A stretch of DNA of 64,000 bases from Deltaproteobacteria bacterium. GTDB lineage: Bacteria > Myxococcota_A > UBA796 > UBA2385. The translations under genes and the position numbers were made by a program. The DNA lies in NCBI GenBank assembly GCA_016792625.1, contig JAEUKK010000016.1, positions 1 through 64,000 on the forward strand, read 5' to 3'. The notes under the pieces were generated by a model. The model was given only the letters and a program-made list of their open reading frames with translations. It was not told the origin of the DNA and made no database searches. Below are positions 16,567 through 24,466 of this stretch, one piece after another; position 1 is the stretch's first letter; the number at the start of each line of letters is the position of its first letter.

Positions 16567-17814
16567 ATGCCCCCAAAGCCGCCCCTCCTCCCGTCTCGTG
16601 TGCGGCGCGCCGCGGCCCGGGGGCCCCTCGTCGCGGCCCTGCTCGCCCTGAGCGCCTGCGGCGCGGCCGAAGACTCGGCGCGTGAGCCCAGCGCCGACCA
16701 GGGCGGGGCGGTCTGGGGGGCCGACTACTTCCCCAACACCACGCTCACGACCCACCGGGGTGAGCGGGTGCAATTCTTCGACGACCTCATCAAAGACAAA
16801 GTGGTCGCGATCAATTTCATCTACACGAGCTGCCCCGACGCCTGCCCAATGGAGACCGCCCGTCTGCTCGAGGTCCAGCGCCTGCTGGCCGACCGCATGG
16901 GCGAAGACGTGCACTTCTACAGCATCAGCATCGACCCCGCGCACGACACCCCCGAGGTGCTGGCCGCCTATGTCGAGCAGTGGAAGATCGGCCCAGGGTG
17001 GACGTTTTTGCACGGCAGCCGCGACGAGGTGCGGGCGCTGCAGAAGAAGCTCGGCGTCTACAACGGCGAGCTCGAAGACATCGTGGGGCGCAAACAAGAC
17101 CACAAGCTCACCCTGGTCATCGGCAACCAGCGCTCGGGCCGGTGGATGAAGCGCTCGCCTTACGAGAACCCCTACGTGCTCGCCAACCAGCTGGGCTCCT
17201 GGCTGCACAACTGGAAGCTGCCCGCCGCTGAGCAGCGCGACTACGCCGACGCGCCCGCGGTGCGCACCGTGGGCGCGGGCGAGAACCTGTTCCGCACCCG
17301 CTGCTCCTCCTGCCATACGCTGGGTGGGGGCGCGGGTGAGAAGCCGGGCCCTGACCTCTACAACATCCACCGGCAGCGCGATCACGCTTGGCTGCGCCAG
17401 TGGATGATCGCGCCCGACGCCATGGTCGCGGCGGGCGACCCGCTGGCGGTGCAGCTGGTGGCCGACCACGGCGGCGTGGTCATGCCCAACCTGCGCCTGA
17501 CCGACGTCGACGTTGACAACGTGATGGGCTTTTTGGCCGACGAGTCGGCCCGCATCGACGCCGAGCTCGCCGCGCGCGCCCCCGAGCCTGCCCCGGTGCC
17601 CCCGCCCACGCCCCCGGCGGGCAGCGAGAGCAAGGCCCCCTGCCATTCGAGCCCTTGCACTAAAGTTCTGGCCGGCGCCGCATGCACCTCTCCCAATCTG
17701 CGCCACTTCGGTCGCCCCGTCGACGCGACCTCACCCCACCCGCCGCCCCGTTGGTTGATTGGGGTGCAGGTTGCTGTTCGACGAGTTCGGGCCCAACCGG
17801 CTGGCAACGCCTAG
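16567..17814 (+). CDS. SCO1/SenC copper chaperone fused to cytochrome c, abnormal C-terminus
   Basis: 415 residues. A signal ends LSAC (Cys31, lipoprotein). SCO1 thioredoxin-like domain ~45-215 with the copper motif TSCPDACP (Cys89, Cys93) and the distal His179 (QDHK). Class I cytochrome c domain ~232-335 with CSSCH (246-250) and axial Met306 (VVMPNL). SCO proteins deliver copper to the CuA site of cytochrome oxidase; SCO-cytochrome c fusions occur in proteobacteria. ATG 16567 is chosen over upstream codons because it precedes the signal. After about residue 355 the tail (CHSSPCTKVLAG onward, 60 residues) is low-complexity and unlike either domain. It coincides with a composition change, so the original 3' end was probably lost at the insertion junction near 17640. 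Confidence 0.85.
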   Translation: MPPKPPLLPSRVRRAAARGPLVAALLALSACGAAEDSAREPSADQGGAVWGADYFPNTTLTTHRGERVQFFDDLIKDKVVAINFIYTSCPDACPMETARLLEVQRLLADRMGEDVHFYSISIDPAHDTPEVLAAYVEQWKIGPGWTFLHGSRDEVRALQKKLGVYNGELEDIVGRKQDHKLTLVIGNQRSGRWMKRSPYENPYVLANQLGSWLHNWKLPAAEQRDYADAPAVRTVGAGENLFRTRCSSCHTLGGGAGEKPGPDLYNIHRQRDHAWLRQWMIAPDAMVAAGDPLAVQLVADHGGVVMPNLRLTDVDVDNVMGFLADESARIDAELAARAPEPAPVPPPTPPAGSESKAPCHSSPCTKVLAGAACTSPNLRHFGRPVDATSPHPPPRWLIGVQVAVRRVRAQPAGNA

Positions 17815-17853
17815 CCGAGCACGGTCTACCTGCCCCTGCCCGCCACCGGGCCC

Positions 17854-17881
17854 TTGACAGAATTCACGCTTCGATTACAGT
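17854..17881 (+). promoter_or_regulatory. Sigma70-type promoter of the DUF262 gene
   Basis: A perfect -35 TTGACA (17854-17859), 16-base spacer, and -10 TACAGT (17876-17881, 4/6 match), 24 bases before the preferred GTG start. The TTG of the -35 box could be mistaken for a start codon. Confidence 0.6.
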
Positions 17882-17904
17882 TCTTGGCTGATCGAGAGGC
17901 AATC

Positions 17905-20043
17905 GTGAAGATCTACGACGAAGGCACCGAACCGCTCCACGAGATCCTGCGCGCCGCGGGTGCCGACCAGGGGGCGACGCTGCTCGTTCCGGATCTTCAG
18001 CGGCCGTACGTCTGGAGCCCGAGCCAGGTGACTCTCCTCGTAGACTCGCTACTGCGCGGGTGGCCGTTCGGAACACTGCTCCTCTGGAAAGTCCTCAAGA
18101 ACGACCTCGCGAGCATTCCGTCTCGACCGTTCTGGCGGGTTGCCGACCGCACAGGCGAGTTCGACGACGCGCAGGTCAGCAGGAGCAACCCGCCTGCGGA
18201 GTTCCGCATGGTCCTTGACGGGCAGCAACGGTTGCAAAGTCTCCTGCTTGCGTTTGGTGGTGATGGCTGGGGCTTCCGTCTCCTCGACCATGAGTGGTCG
18301 ACAGTCCTGGATGCAGAGCGCCCCCGAGGACGGAACGCGAAGCGCCACTGGTCATTGGGTCACCTGTGCCTCGATGTGCGGGCGTTCCGCGACCGCGTGA
18401 AGGAGGGGGGTGGCGTTGCAAACGTAGACTTCCGCGACGTGCTGTCGTGGGTCGTTCAGAGTCCAGACGGCGGGCGCTCGACCCTGAAACGGCCTGCAAA
18501 CTACAAACATCCCCTTGCGAGTGCGCTAGACGACGAGAACAAGGGACGCTTCGTTCGCTTGAGCCGACTGTGGGACCTCGCGTCGACCCAGTCCGGGCTG
18601 TTCGAGAGGTACTTCAGAGAAAAGCTCAAGCCAGTCCTGGAATCGCACGAGGTGCCCCAGGACATTATCTCCGACGTGCTTGAGCCGCTCGCCGAGCTCG
18701 TCGTGACCCTAGTCGCCATCAAGACTTCGAAAGTCTCCTACCTCCAACTGGCACCCTTCGACGCGAACGTATTCACTCCAGATCTCTACAACGACGCCAT
18801 CGTCAACATCTTCACCCGCCTCAACACGGCCGGCCGCGCACTGACACGTCAAGAGATAACATTCGCTTGGATCAAGACCGGTTGGGTCGCCAGCGAGACC
18901 GGCAACCGCACAGCAGGCCAATGTTTTGAGGAGCTGAACGATGCACTCGCAGCGGAGGGCGTGAGCATCGACATCGACGCTCTCGTAGGGTCGGTGTCTG
19001 CTGTGTGGTCAGTTCTCCACCGGGATGGAGCCCTGCTAACGGCCACTGACCTCCTTCGCGGCGAAAAGGTCCGTCCGATGGCCCAGGACCTTGTGAAGAG
19101 CTGGGACACGGTTGCCTCGAACGCAGTCGAAGGAGCCAAGCTCGTGGACGATCGGGGCTTCCGGTTCGGCACCCACTACAGATCTCTGAACGTCCTTACG
19201 CTCCTGCTCGTGTGGCGGCTACTCGGACGCCAGTGGCTCGGGTCGCATCAGCTGTCTGTCACCGCCAAAGACAGCTTTGAGAAGTCACTCGACGCATCCT
19301 TCGGCAACAACTGCGACCGCTGGATTTTGATGTCGCAATGGTCAGGTCGTTGGGGGAAGTCGACAGACAAGGCGTTCGCCGACTACGTGAAGGACCTTGC
19401 CGCCGACTGGTCGAAAATCTCTAGCCTGCCCTCGCCCGACGACGTAATCGACGTGCTCAATACCCGTATGGCGACGTGGATCAACGCACTGCAAGGAGAA
19501 TCGTCGAAGTATATCGACGACCTCTCCGCGCTCACTCGCGACCGGGTTCACGACTACTTCCTCCCGTTGTGGCTGTGGCATCGCCTCGATGAGTGTCGTT
19601 GGAAGGCTTCTGCGCTTTCGCTACGCGAATCCAAGCGCGGCGACCTCAGCTTCGACGTAGACCACGTCGTCGCGGTGAAGCTCTGGGAGACTCTACACGA
19701 CGGAACGACACCGACCGACACAAAAGACGATCAGGCGGCGAGCGTGGATGATCTATCGACGACCATGAACGCCCTCGGCAACTGCTGCTTGCTCGAAAAG
19801 TCGTTCAACATCGCGAAGGGCGCCGAATCACTCGACGCATTCCTGAAGCGGGTTCATGAGTTCAAGGTCGGGAAGCTCAACATCGACGAGTGGACCAGAG
19901 ACCTCGGATTGAACGCGACCCTCGTCAATCCGACAGGAAAATCGGAGAAGGAGGTTCGCGTGCTGGTCGAGGCTCGAACCGCTGCGATGAAAACCGAACT
20001 CAAGGAATACTTGGCGGGCACGCGCCAACGTGCAGATATGTAG
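17905..20043 (+). CDS. DUF262/HNH protein, GmrSD-like restriction or anti-phage factor
   Basis: 712 residues. N-terminal DUF262 (ParB/sulfiredoxin-like) domain with LVPDLQRPYVWSPSQVTLL and the catalytic-type loop VLDGQQRLQSLL. A long helical middle follows, then a C-terminal HNH/DUF1524-like segment FDVDHVVAVKLW ... ALGNCCLLEKSFNIAKG (Asp-His, Asn, Asn-x2-Lys). This architecture is that of GmrSD-type modification-dependent nucleases and related defence proteins. GTG 17905 is preferred because GAGAGG (17893-17898) is a good ribosome-binding site and the region before it is a promoter. Codon use is distinct: many A- or T-ending codons and lower GC than every neighbour, so recent acquisition is likely. 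No integrase or partner gene is visible. Confidence 0.8.
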   Translation: MKIYDEGTEPLHEILRAAGADQGATLLVPDLQRPYVWSPSQVTLLVDSLLRGWPFGTLLLWKVLKNDLASIPSRPFWRVADRTGEFDDAQVSRSNPPAEFRMVLDGQQRLQSLLLAFGGDGWGFRLLDHEWSTVLDAERPRGRNAKRHWSLGHLCLDVRAFRDRVKEGGGVANVDFRDVLSWVVQSPDGGRSTLKRPANYKHPLASALDDENKGRFVRLSRLWDLASTQSGLFERYFREKLKPVLESHEVPQDIISDVLEPLAELVVTLVAIKTSKVSYLQLAPFDANVFTPDLYNDAIVNIFTRLNTAGRALTRQEITFAWIKTGWVASETGNRTAGQCFEELNDALAAEGVSIDIDALVGSVSAVWSVLHRDGALLTATDLLRGEKVRPMAQDLVKSWDTVASNAVEGAKLVDDRGFRFGTHYRSLNVLTLLLVWRLLGRQWLGSHQLSVTAKDSFEKSLDASFGNNCDRWILMSQWSGRWGKSTDKAFADYVKDLAADWSKISSLPSPDDVIDVLNTRMATWINALQGESSKYIDDLSALTRDRVHDYFLPLWLWHRLDECRWKASALSLRESKRGDLSFDVDHVVAVKLWETLHDGTTPTDTKDDQAASVDDLSTTMNALGNCCLLEKSFNIAKGAESLDAFLKRVHEFKVGKLNIDEWTRDLGLNATLVNPTGKSEKEVRVLVEARTAAMKTELKEYLAGTRQRADM

Positions 20044-20061
20044 GCCCGCACGGCCACGCCC

Positions 20062-20904
20062 TTGTCTCCGTATTCGGGGCGGCGCCCCCAAGGAGGCACC
20101 CAGGGTGACCGATTTTCGGCCACCCGCCTGCCCGCGGGCGCGAGCTTCGACCCCGCCGCCGGCCTGCTGCGCTGGGCCCCGACGAACAGCGACGCCGGTG
20201 AGCACACCATGACCTTCCTGGTCACCGATGACGGCGACCCGCAGCGCAGCGCGACGATGAGCGTGACCGTGCGGGTCGAGGCCGCGGCGCCGGCCGACGT
20301 GGGGCTGTCTATCTTTGCGGACTGGGGCGGCGGCTGGTGCGGCGACCTGCTGTAGACCAACAGCACCCCGGGCCCGGTCGGCGACTGGACCTTGGTGGTC
20401 GGCATGACCGGCCGGGTGCTCAGCCTCTGGAATGGCGTCTACACCGCTGTTCCCGGCGGCATTGAGGTCAGCCCCGAGTAGTACAACGCCACGGTGCCGG
20501 TGGGCGAGACCCTGGTCATCGGGGTCTGCGTCGACGGCCCGCGCCCAGCCAGCCTCGAGCTGATCAGCCCCGACCTCGAGGCGGGCGACCCCGATGTGCC
20601 CAGCACCCTGGCCACCTATGAGGAGTGGGGCCGCTGGGGCGCGGCCTCCTGCGGCGACGTCACCATCCAGAACGTCGGGGCCGTGCCCTTTGAGTCCTGG
20701 ACCGCCGGGTTTAGCCTCGAGAGCGACACCCGCATGAGCACCTACTGGATGGCCGAAGGCGGCGAGGTCAGCCCCGGGCGGGTCGAGCTGCACGATCTGG
20801 GCTGGAACGGCCGGCTCGACCCCCGCGGCGGGAACACCCAGGGCTTCGGCGTCTGCTTCGACGGCCCTGGCGAGCCCACCGGCTTCGCCGTGACCGGCGG
20901 TTGA
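20062..20904 (+). pseudogene. 5'-truncated Ig-like/CBM2-like protein with two in-frame TAG codons
   Basis: One reading frame continues across TAG at 20353-20355 and TAG at 20485-20487 to TGA at 20902-20904, with coherent protein throughout. Order: a putative Ig (He_PIG-like) module (LPAGASFDPAAGLLRWAPTN, GEHTMTFLVTDDGD), then two CBM2-like modules (WGGGWCGDLL ... NATVPVGETLVIGVC; WGAASCGDVTIQN ... LGWNGRLDPRGGNTQGFGVC). In the second module a Trp precedes Asn where the first has TAG-Tyr-Asn, which suggests a TGG-to-TAG change. No start codon or signal peptide remains, because the 5' part was removed by the insertion carrying the DUF262 gene. Likely once a secreted, perhaps polysaccharide-binding, protein. 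Confidence 0.75.
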
Positions 20905-21012
20905 GCGGCGGCCCGGCGGCGCCCGGCGAAGGCTGACAGGAGCCTCACCGCCGGGGCCGCCGCGAAGCCCCCGGGCCCCCTACACTCGGCGCCGCTGCCG
21001 CAGGGACCCCCG

Positions 21013-22326
21013 ATGACACCGACGACACCCCCGCCCGCGCCGACCGAGGCGCCCGCCGCGCAGGGCCCCGCACCGCTGAGCGGGCCCTACCGGGTCGACC
21101 CCGCCGAGAAGGTGCGCCCGCCGCTGCCCCGCCAAGGTTTCGGCTGGCTGCGCTACCTCAACTACCTCTTCGGCATCAGCATCTGCTACACGGTCGATGT
21201 GCTGTGGCTGCGCATGAAGGTGTTCGGCCTCGAGAACATCCCCAAGTACGGCCCCTTCCTGCTGCTGCCCAACCACACCACCTTCATCGACCCCTTCGTC
21301 ATCTGCTACCCGATCCTCCGGCCGATGCGGTACATGGCGACAGCAGCGCTTCTCCGTGTACCGCTGCTCGGGCCCTGGGTGGCGGCCCTCGGGGCCTTCC
21401 CGAAGATGAAGTACGTGAAAGACGCGGCGAGCATGGCCACGACCCAGCGGCTGTGGGACCAGGACCAGCTCATCACCATCTTCCCCGAGGGCCGCCGCAC
21501 CTGGGATGGTGAGCCCACCGAGGTCAGCGACGGCATCGGGCGCCTCATCCAGCGCCTCGACGCCCGGGTGGTCTTCGCGACCCTCGAGAACGCCTACCTG
21601 ATGCACCCCCGCTGGGCCCGCTACCCCCGGCGTGTGCCGCTGAAGCTGCGCTACCACGGCCCCTTCCGCTACCCCTCCGACTGGAGCCCCGAGCAGGTCG
21701 CCGCCGACGTGCGCGCCCGCGTGCGGGCCCCCCAAGAGATCGACCCCGGCGCCAAGGTCTGGACCTGGCGCATGGCCTGGGGCCTGCCGAGCCTGCTCTG
21801 GGCCTGCCCGCGCTGCCACGCCCTGGCCGGCCTCGAGGTCGACCCCCACGATGGCGATCGCGTGGTCTGCCGCGCGTGTGCGGCGGCCTGGCGCATCGAC
21901 GTCGAGACCCGCCTGCACGGCGAGGGCGAGGCGGCCGACACCAACGTGAGAGACGCCTACCGGCAGATCCGCGACCACTTCGGCTACCCGCCGCGGCTGG
22001 GCGCCCTGCCCGCCGACGGCGCCGAGGTGCTGCGCGTGCCCGCCGCCGATGTGCGCCGGGTCGAGCGCAAGCGCCGGCTGCCGGTCGCCGCGGGGGCGAT
22101 GGTGCTGCGCACCGACCGGCTTGAGGTCGAGGGGCCCGACGGCGCGGTGCTGCTGCGCCTGCCGCTCTCAGAGCTGCGGGCGCTGAGCATCGAGCTCGGC
22201 GACCGGGTGCAGGTGCGCCACGGCGACCTGCTCTACGACATCGCGCCGGTCGGCCAGAGCGCCCTGCTGTGGGGCCACTTCATCAAGGGGTGGATGCACC
22301 CCGGCGAGCCGGTCGACGCCGGCTGA
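21013..22326 (+). CDS. PlsC-type acyltransferase with C-terminal zinc ribbon
   Basis: 437 residues. Acyltransferase core: NHTTFID (His88, Asp93, the HX4D catalytic pair), then FPEGRRTWDG (157-) for glycerol-phosphate binding. One hydrophobic segment (~45-62) precedes it. This makes it a 1-acylglycerol-3-phosphate acyltransferase-like enzyme of phospholipid synthesis at the inner membrane. After the catalytic domain a CPRC...CRAC zinc ribbon (Cys265, 268, 286, 289) and a ~120-residue beta-rich tail are added; these are not part of standard PlsC. The initial 30 residues are Pro/Ala-rich and disordered. Its TGA is immediately followed by the stop codon of the convergent gene. Confidence 0.88.
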   Translation: MTPTTPPPAPTEAPAAQGPAPLSGPYRVDPAEKVRPPLPRQGFGWLRYLNYLFGISICYTVDVLWLRMKVFGLENIPKYGPFLLLPNHTTFIDPFVICYPILRPMRYMATAALLRVPLLGPWVAALGAFPKMKYVKDAASMATTQRLWDQDQLITIFPEGRRTWDGEPTEVSDGIGRLIQRLDARVVFATLENAYLMHPRWARYPRRVPLKLRYHGPFRYPSDWSPEQVAADVRARVRAPQEIDPGAKVWTWRMAWGLPSLLWACPRCHALAGLEVDPHDGDRVVCRACAAAWRIDVETRLHGEGEAADTNVRDAYRQIRDHFGYPPRLGALPADGAEVLRVPAADVRRVERKRRLPVAAGAMVLRTDRLEVEGPDGAVLLRLPLSELRALSIELGDRVQVRHGDLLYDIAPVGQSALLWGHFIKGWMHPGEPVDAG

Positions 22327-22338
22327 TCAGGCCCGGCG
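22317..22338. terminator. Inverted repeat centred on two abutting stop codons
   Basis: TGA (22324-22326) of the acyltransferase and TCA (22327-22329, minus-strand stop) form the palindrome TGATCA, flanked by CGCCGGC and GGCCCGGCG. It may act as a short bidirectional end signal. Confidence 0.35.
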
Positions 22339-24465
22339 GCGCCGCCGCAGCACGAGCAGCGGCAGGCCGAGCAGGGGCCAGGCCGCCCGCCAGCCGTGGT
22401 CCGAGACGCCGGCGCAGCGGCAGACGGTCTTTGGCGGGTTGAGCGGATCGGTCAGGCACTGGCCCAGCTCACCCGGCGTGCCGTAGTTGCACTTCTCGTC
22501 GTCGGCCTCGAGGAATTGCTGGCCGAAGGCCGCCTCACACCAAGCGCCCGGGTCGTCGTTGGTCGTGGCCGCCTCGGCGTTGACCTTGGCGGCGTCGAGC
22601 ATGAGCGAGTGGCCCTCGCGCACGCCGAGCTTGGCGAAGTTGAACTCGATGCGGTCGACCAGCACCTCGGCCCCGCCCTCGGACGGGCAGTAGAGCTCCA
22701 AGATCTCGTCGCCGTCGGCGGTGAAGCTCAACGACTCATAGAAGAGCTCGCCGTAGCTGCAGTCGCTGGTCAGCGCGCCGTCGGCCGTGTCGAGCCCGCC
22801 CGACGACTGCAAGCAGCCGCCCTTGACGAAGAGCTGGACCGCGTCGGCGGCGACGAAGACCTTGGCGCCGTCGAGGCCGAAGGTGTAGCGGGTGGGGTCG
22901 CTGAGGACCTCCTCTCCCGTCTCTTCGGAGATCTCCCGCTTGGTGCGCTGCAGCGAGCAGAGGGTCAGCTCGAGCTCGCGGCCCGCGACGTTGGCGATCT
23001 CCAGCCACTCTTCGGTGGCCTGGGGGCTCGCGATGACCTCGACGAAGGCCGCCTCACCCTCACCCGGCCAAGCATAGACCGGGCACTCGTTGAGCCGGCG
23101 CACGGTGCTGCCAAACTCAAAGGTGGCCCCGCTCGGGTCGGTGTGGGTGGTGATGTTGCCCTCGACCGGGGGCACGCACCACTTGGACAGGTCGTCGTTC
23201 TCGCTGGCAGAGAGGTAGGCGGGGTGCACGTTGATCGAGCACCAGCCGTTGGGGCAGACCCCGACCTTGTCGCTGAACAGATCCCAGTCGATCGGCGCGC
23301 TGTCGATCAGCTCGCCGTCGCAGATCAGGCGCAGCTCACCCGGGTCTGAGCGCAGGTACACATCATAGGGGTAGAGGTAATCCGCCGAGATGGTGTCGCC
23401 GGCCTCGTTCTTCCAGGCGATGCCGCCGGCGTCCCGATCCGAGGTGGTGGCCCGCGCCAGCACCCGCTGTTCGCCATTGACCACGCTGAGCAGGCCCTCT
23501 GGCGCGTTGATCTGGTGCGTGTCGCGCAGACCCTCGACGGTGGTCCAGGTCTCGAGGGTGCACGAGTGCAGGTTGCAGCTGCCGCCGGTGCCGTGCAGCT
23601 CGATCCACTCGTCGGCGTTCGCGCCGTCACGCGGGGCGATCATCAGCTCCGAGATGATGAAGTCGCCGGGCTGGCAGACATCCGCGGGCACCTCGACCGG
23701 CCCGGTGTCGGTGCCCCCGTCGCCGCCATCACCGCCGCCGTCATCGCCGGGGATCACGCCGCCGTCGCCGCAGACGTTGGCCCGGGCCGGGGTACCCAGC
23801 GAAGCGGTGGGCGCGTCGACCTCGGGGAAGGCGTGGTTGTAGGTGTCGTCGGTGCTCGAGGGGCACCAGGCTCCGTCGGGGGTGCTCGCGTCATCATTGG
23901 CCGCGGCGGTCAGCACGGCCGGCTCGAGCTGCACGCTGCAGCTGCCATAGGTCGTGTCGTCGCAGGGGAATTCGTCGGCGTCGAAGTTCACCACGTCGAC
24001 CACGGTGGCGCCGCAGGTGATGGTCAGGTCGCGCAGCTCCGAGTTGCTCAGCTGCAGGGTGCCGTACTTGTAGGCCACCGGAATGACGCCCTCGGCGTCA
24101 ATCTGGGTAACGTCGCCGCACGACGAGCTGCTGCGGTAGAGCACGGCATAAGCGCCGGCGGCGATCGACACCGGGCCGGCCACGGTGTGGGTCGAGCTGC
24201 CCGCGTTGGTCGAGAGCACACAGCCCTCGAGGTCGACCGCCGAGGCGCCAGGGTTGTGCACCTCGAACCACTCGTTGTATTGGCAGGCACCGTCGGCCAC
24301 GATCTCGGTGATGACCAAGCCGCCCGCGCCGGGGGCGACCGCCCAGGCCGCGCGCGGGGCCAGGGCCGCCACCAGCAGCAGGGGGAGGAGGGCCCGCGCC
24401 CGGGTCGCCGGGAGAGCCGATTGGAGGGGAGCGGCGGGGCGCGGAGCGCGGGTGCGGCTGTGCAT
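22327..24465 (-). CDS. Secreted lamin-tail-domain protein with MYXO-CTERM-like tail
   Basis: 712 residues. Long n-region, then signal peptide LLPLLLVAALAPRAAWA. Three lamin tail (LTD) modules start with ITEIVADGACQYNEWFEVHN (~50), IISELMIAPRDG...DEWIELHG (~265) and FVEVIASPQATEEWLEIANV (~460). A GDDGGGDGGDGGTDTG linker separates the first two. The C-terminus is CRCAG, a hydrophobic stretch (WPLLGLPLLVL) and RRRRRA, like a MYXO-CTERM sorting tail, which in myxobacteria marks proteins for surface anchoring. Numerous Cys suggest disulfides. It is the last of a minus-strand set (PLD-like, barrel, this), 1 base from the preceding gene. Function: surface or adhesion-type structural protein, otherwise unknown. 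Confidence 0.8.
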   Translation of the reverse strand: MHSRTRAPRPAAPLQSALPATRARALLPLLLVAALAPRAAWAVAPGAGGLVITEIVADGACQYNEWFEVHNPGASAVDLEGCVLSTNAGSSTHTVAGPVSIAAGAYAVLYRSSSSCGDVTQIDAEGVIPVAYKYGTLQLSNSELRDLTITCGATVVDVVNFDADEFPCDDTTYGSCSVQLEPAVLTAAANDDASTPDGAWCPSSTDDTYNHAFPEVDAPTASLGTPARANVCGDGGVIPGDDGGGDGGDGGTDTGPVEVPADVCQPGDFIISELMIAPRDGANADEWIELHGTGGSCNLHSCTLETWTTVEGLRDTHQINAPEGLLSVVNGEQRVLARATTSDRDAGGIAWKNEAGDTISADYLYPYDVYLRSDPGELRLICDGELIDSAPIDWDLFSDKVGVCPNGWCSINVHPAYLSASENDDLSKWCVPPVEGNITTHTDPSGATFEFGSTVRRLNECPVYAWPGEGEAAFVEVIASPQATEEWLEIANVAGRELELTLCSLQRTKREISEETGEEVLSDPTRYTFGLDGAKVFVAADAVQLFVKGGCLQSSGGLDTADGALTSDCSYGELFYESLSFTADGDEILELYCPSEGGAEVLVDRIEFNFAKLGVREGHSLMLDAAKVNAEAATTNDDPGAWCEAAFGQQFLEADDEKCNYGTPGELGQCLTDPLNPPKTVCRCAGVSDHGWRAAWPLLGLPLLVLRRRRRA

Positions 24466-24466
24466 G

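Noticed and set aside
17854..17904. TTG start giving 17 extra residues to the DUF262 protein
   Set aside because: The TTG is the first part of a perfect -35 box TTGACA; GTG 17905 has a ribosome-binding site and fits the domain start.
20062..20904. Genome-wide recoding of TAG as sense
   Set aside because: TAG terminates argS, the CAP gene, the DUF262 gene and the PEGA gene with correct family lengths.
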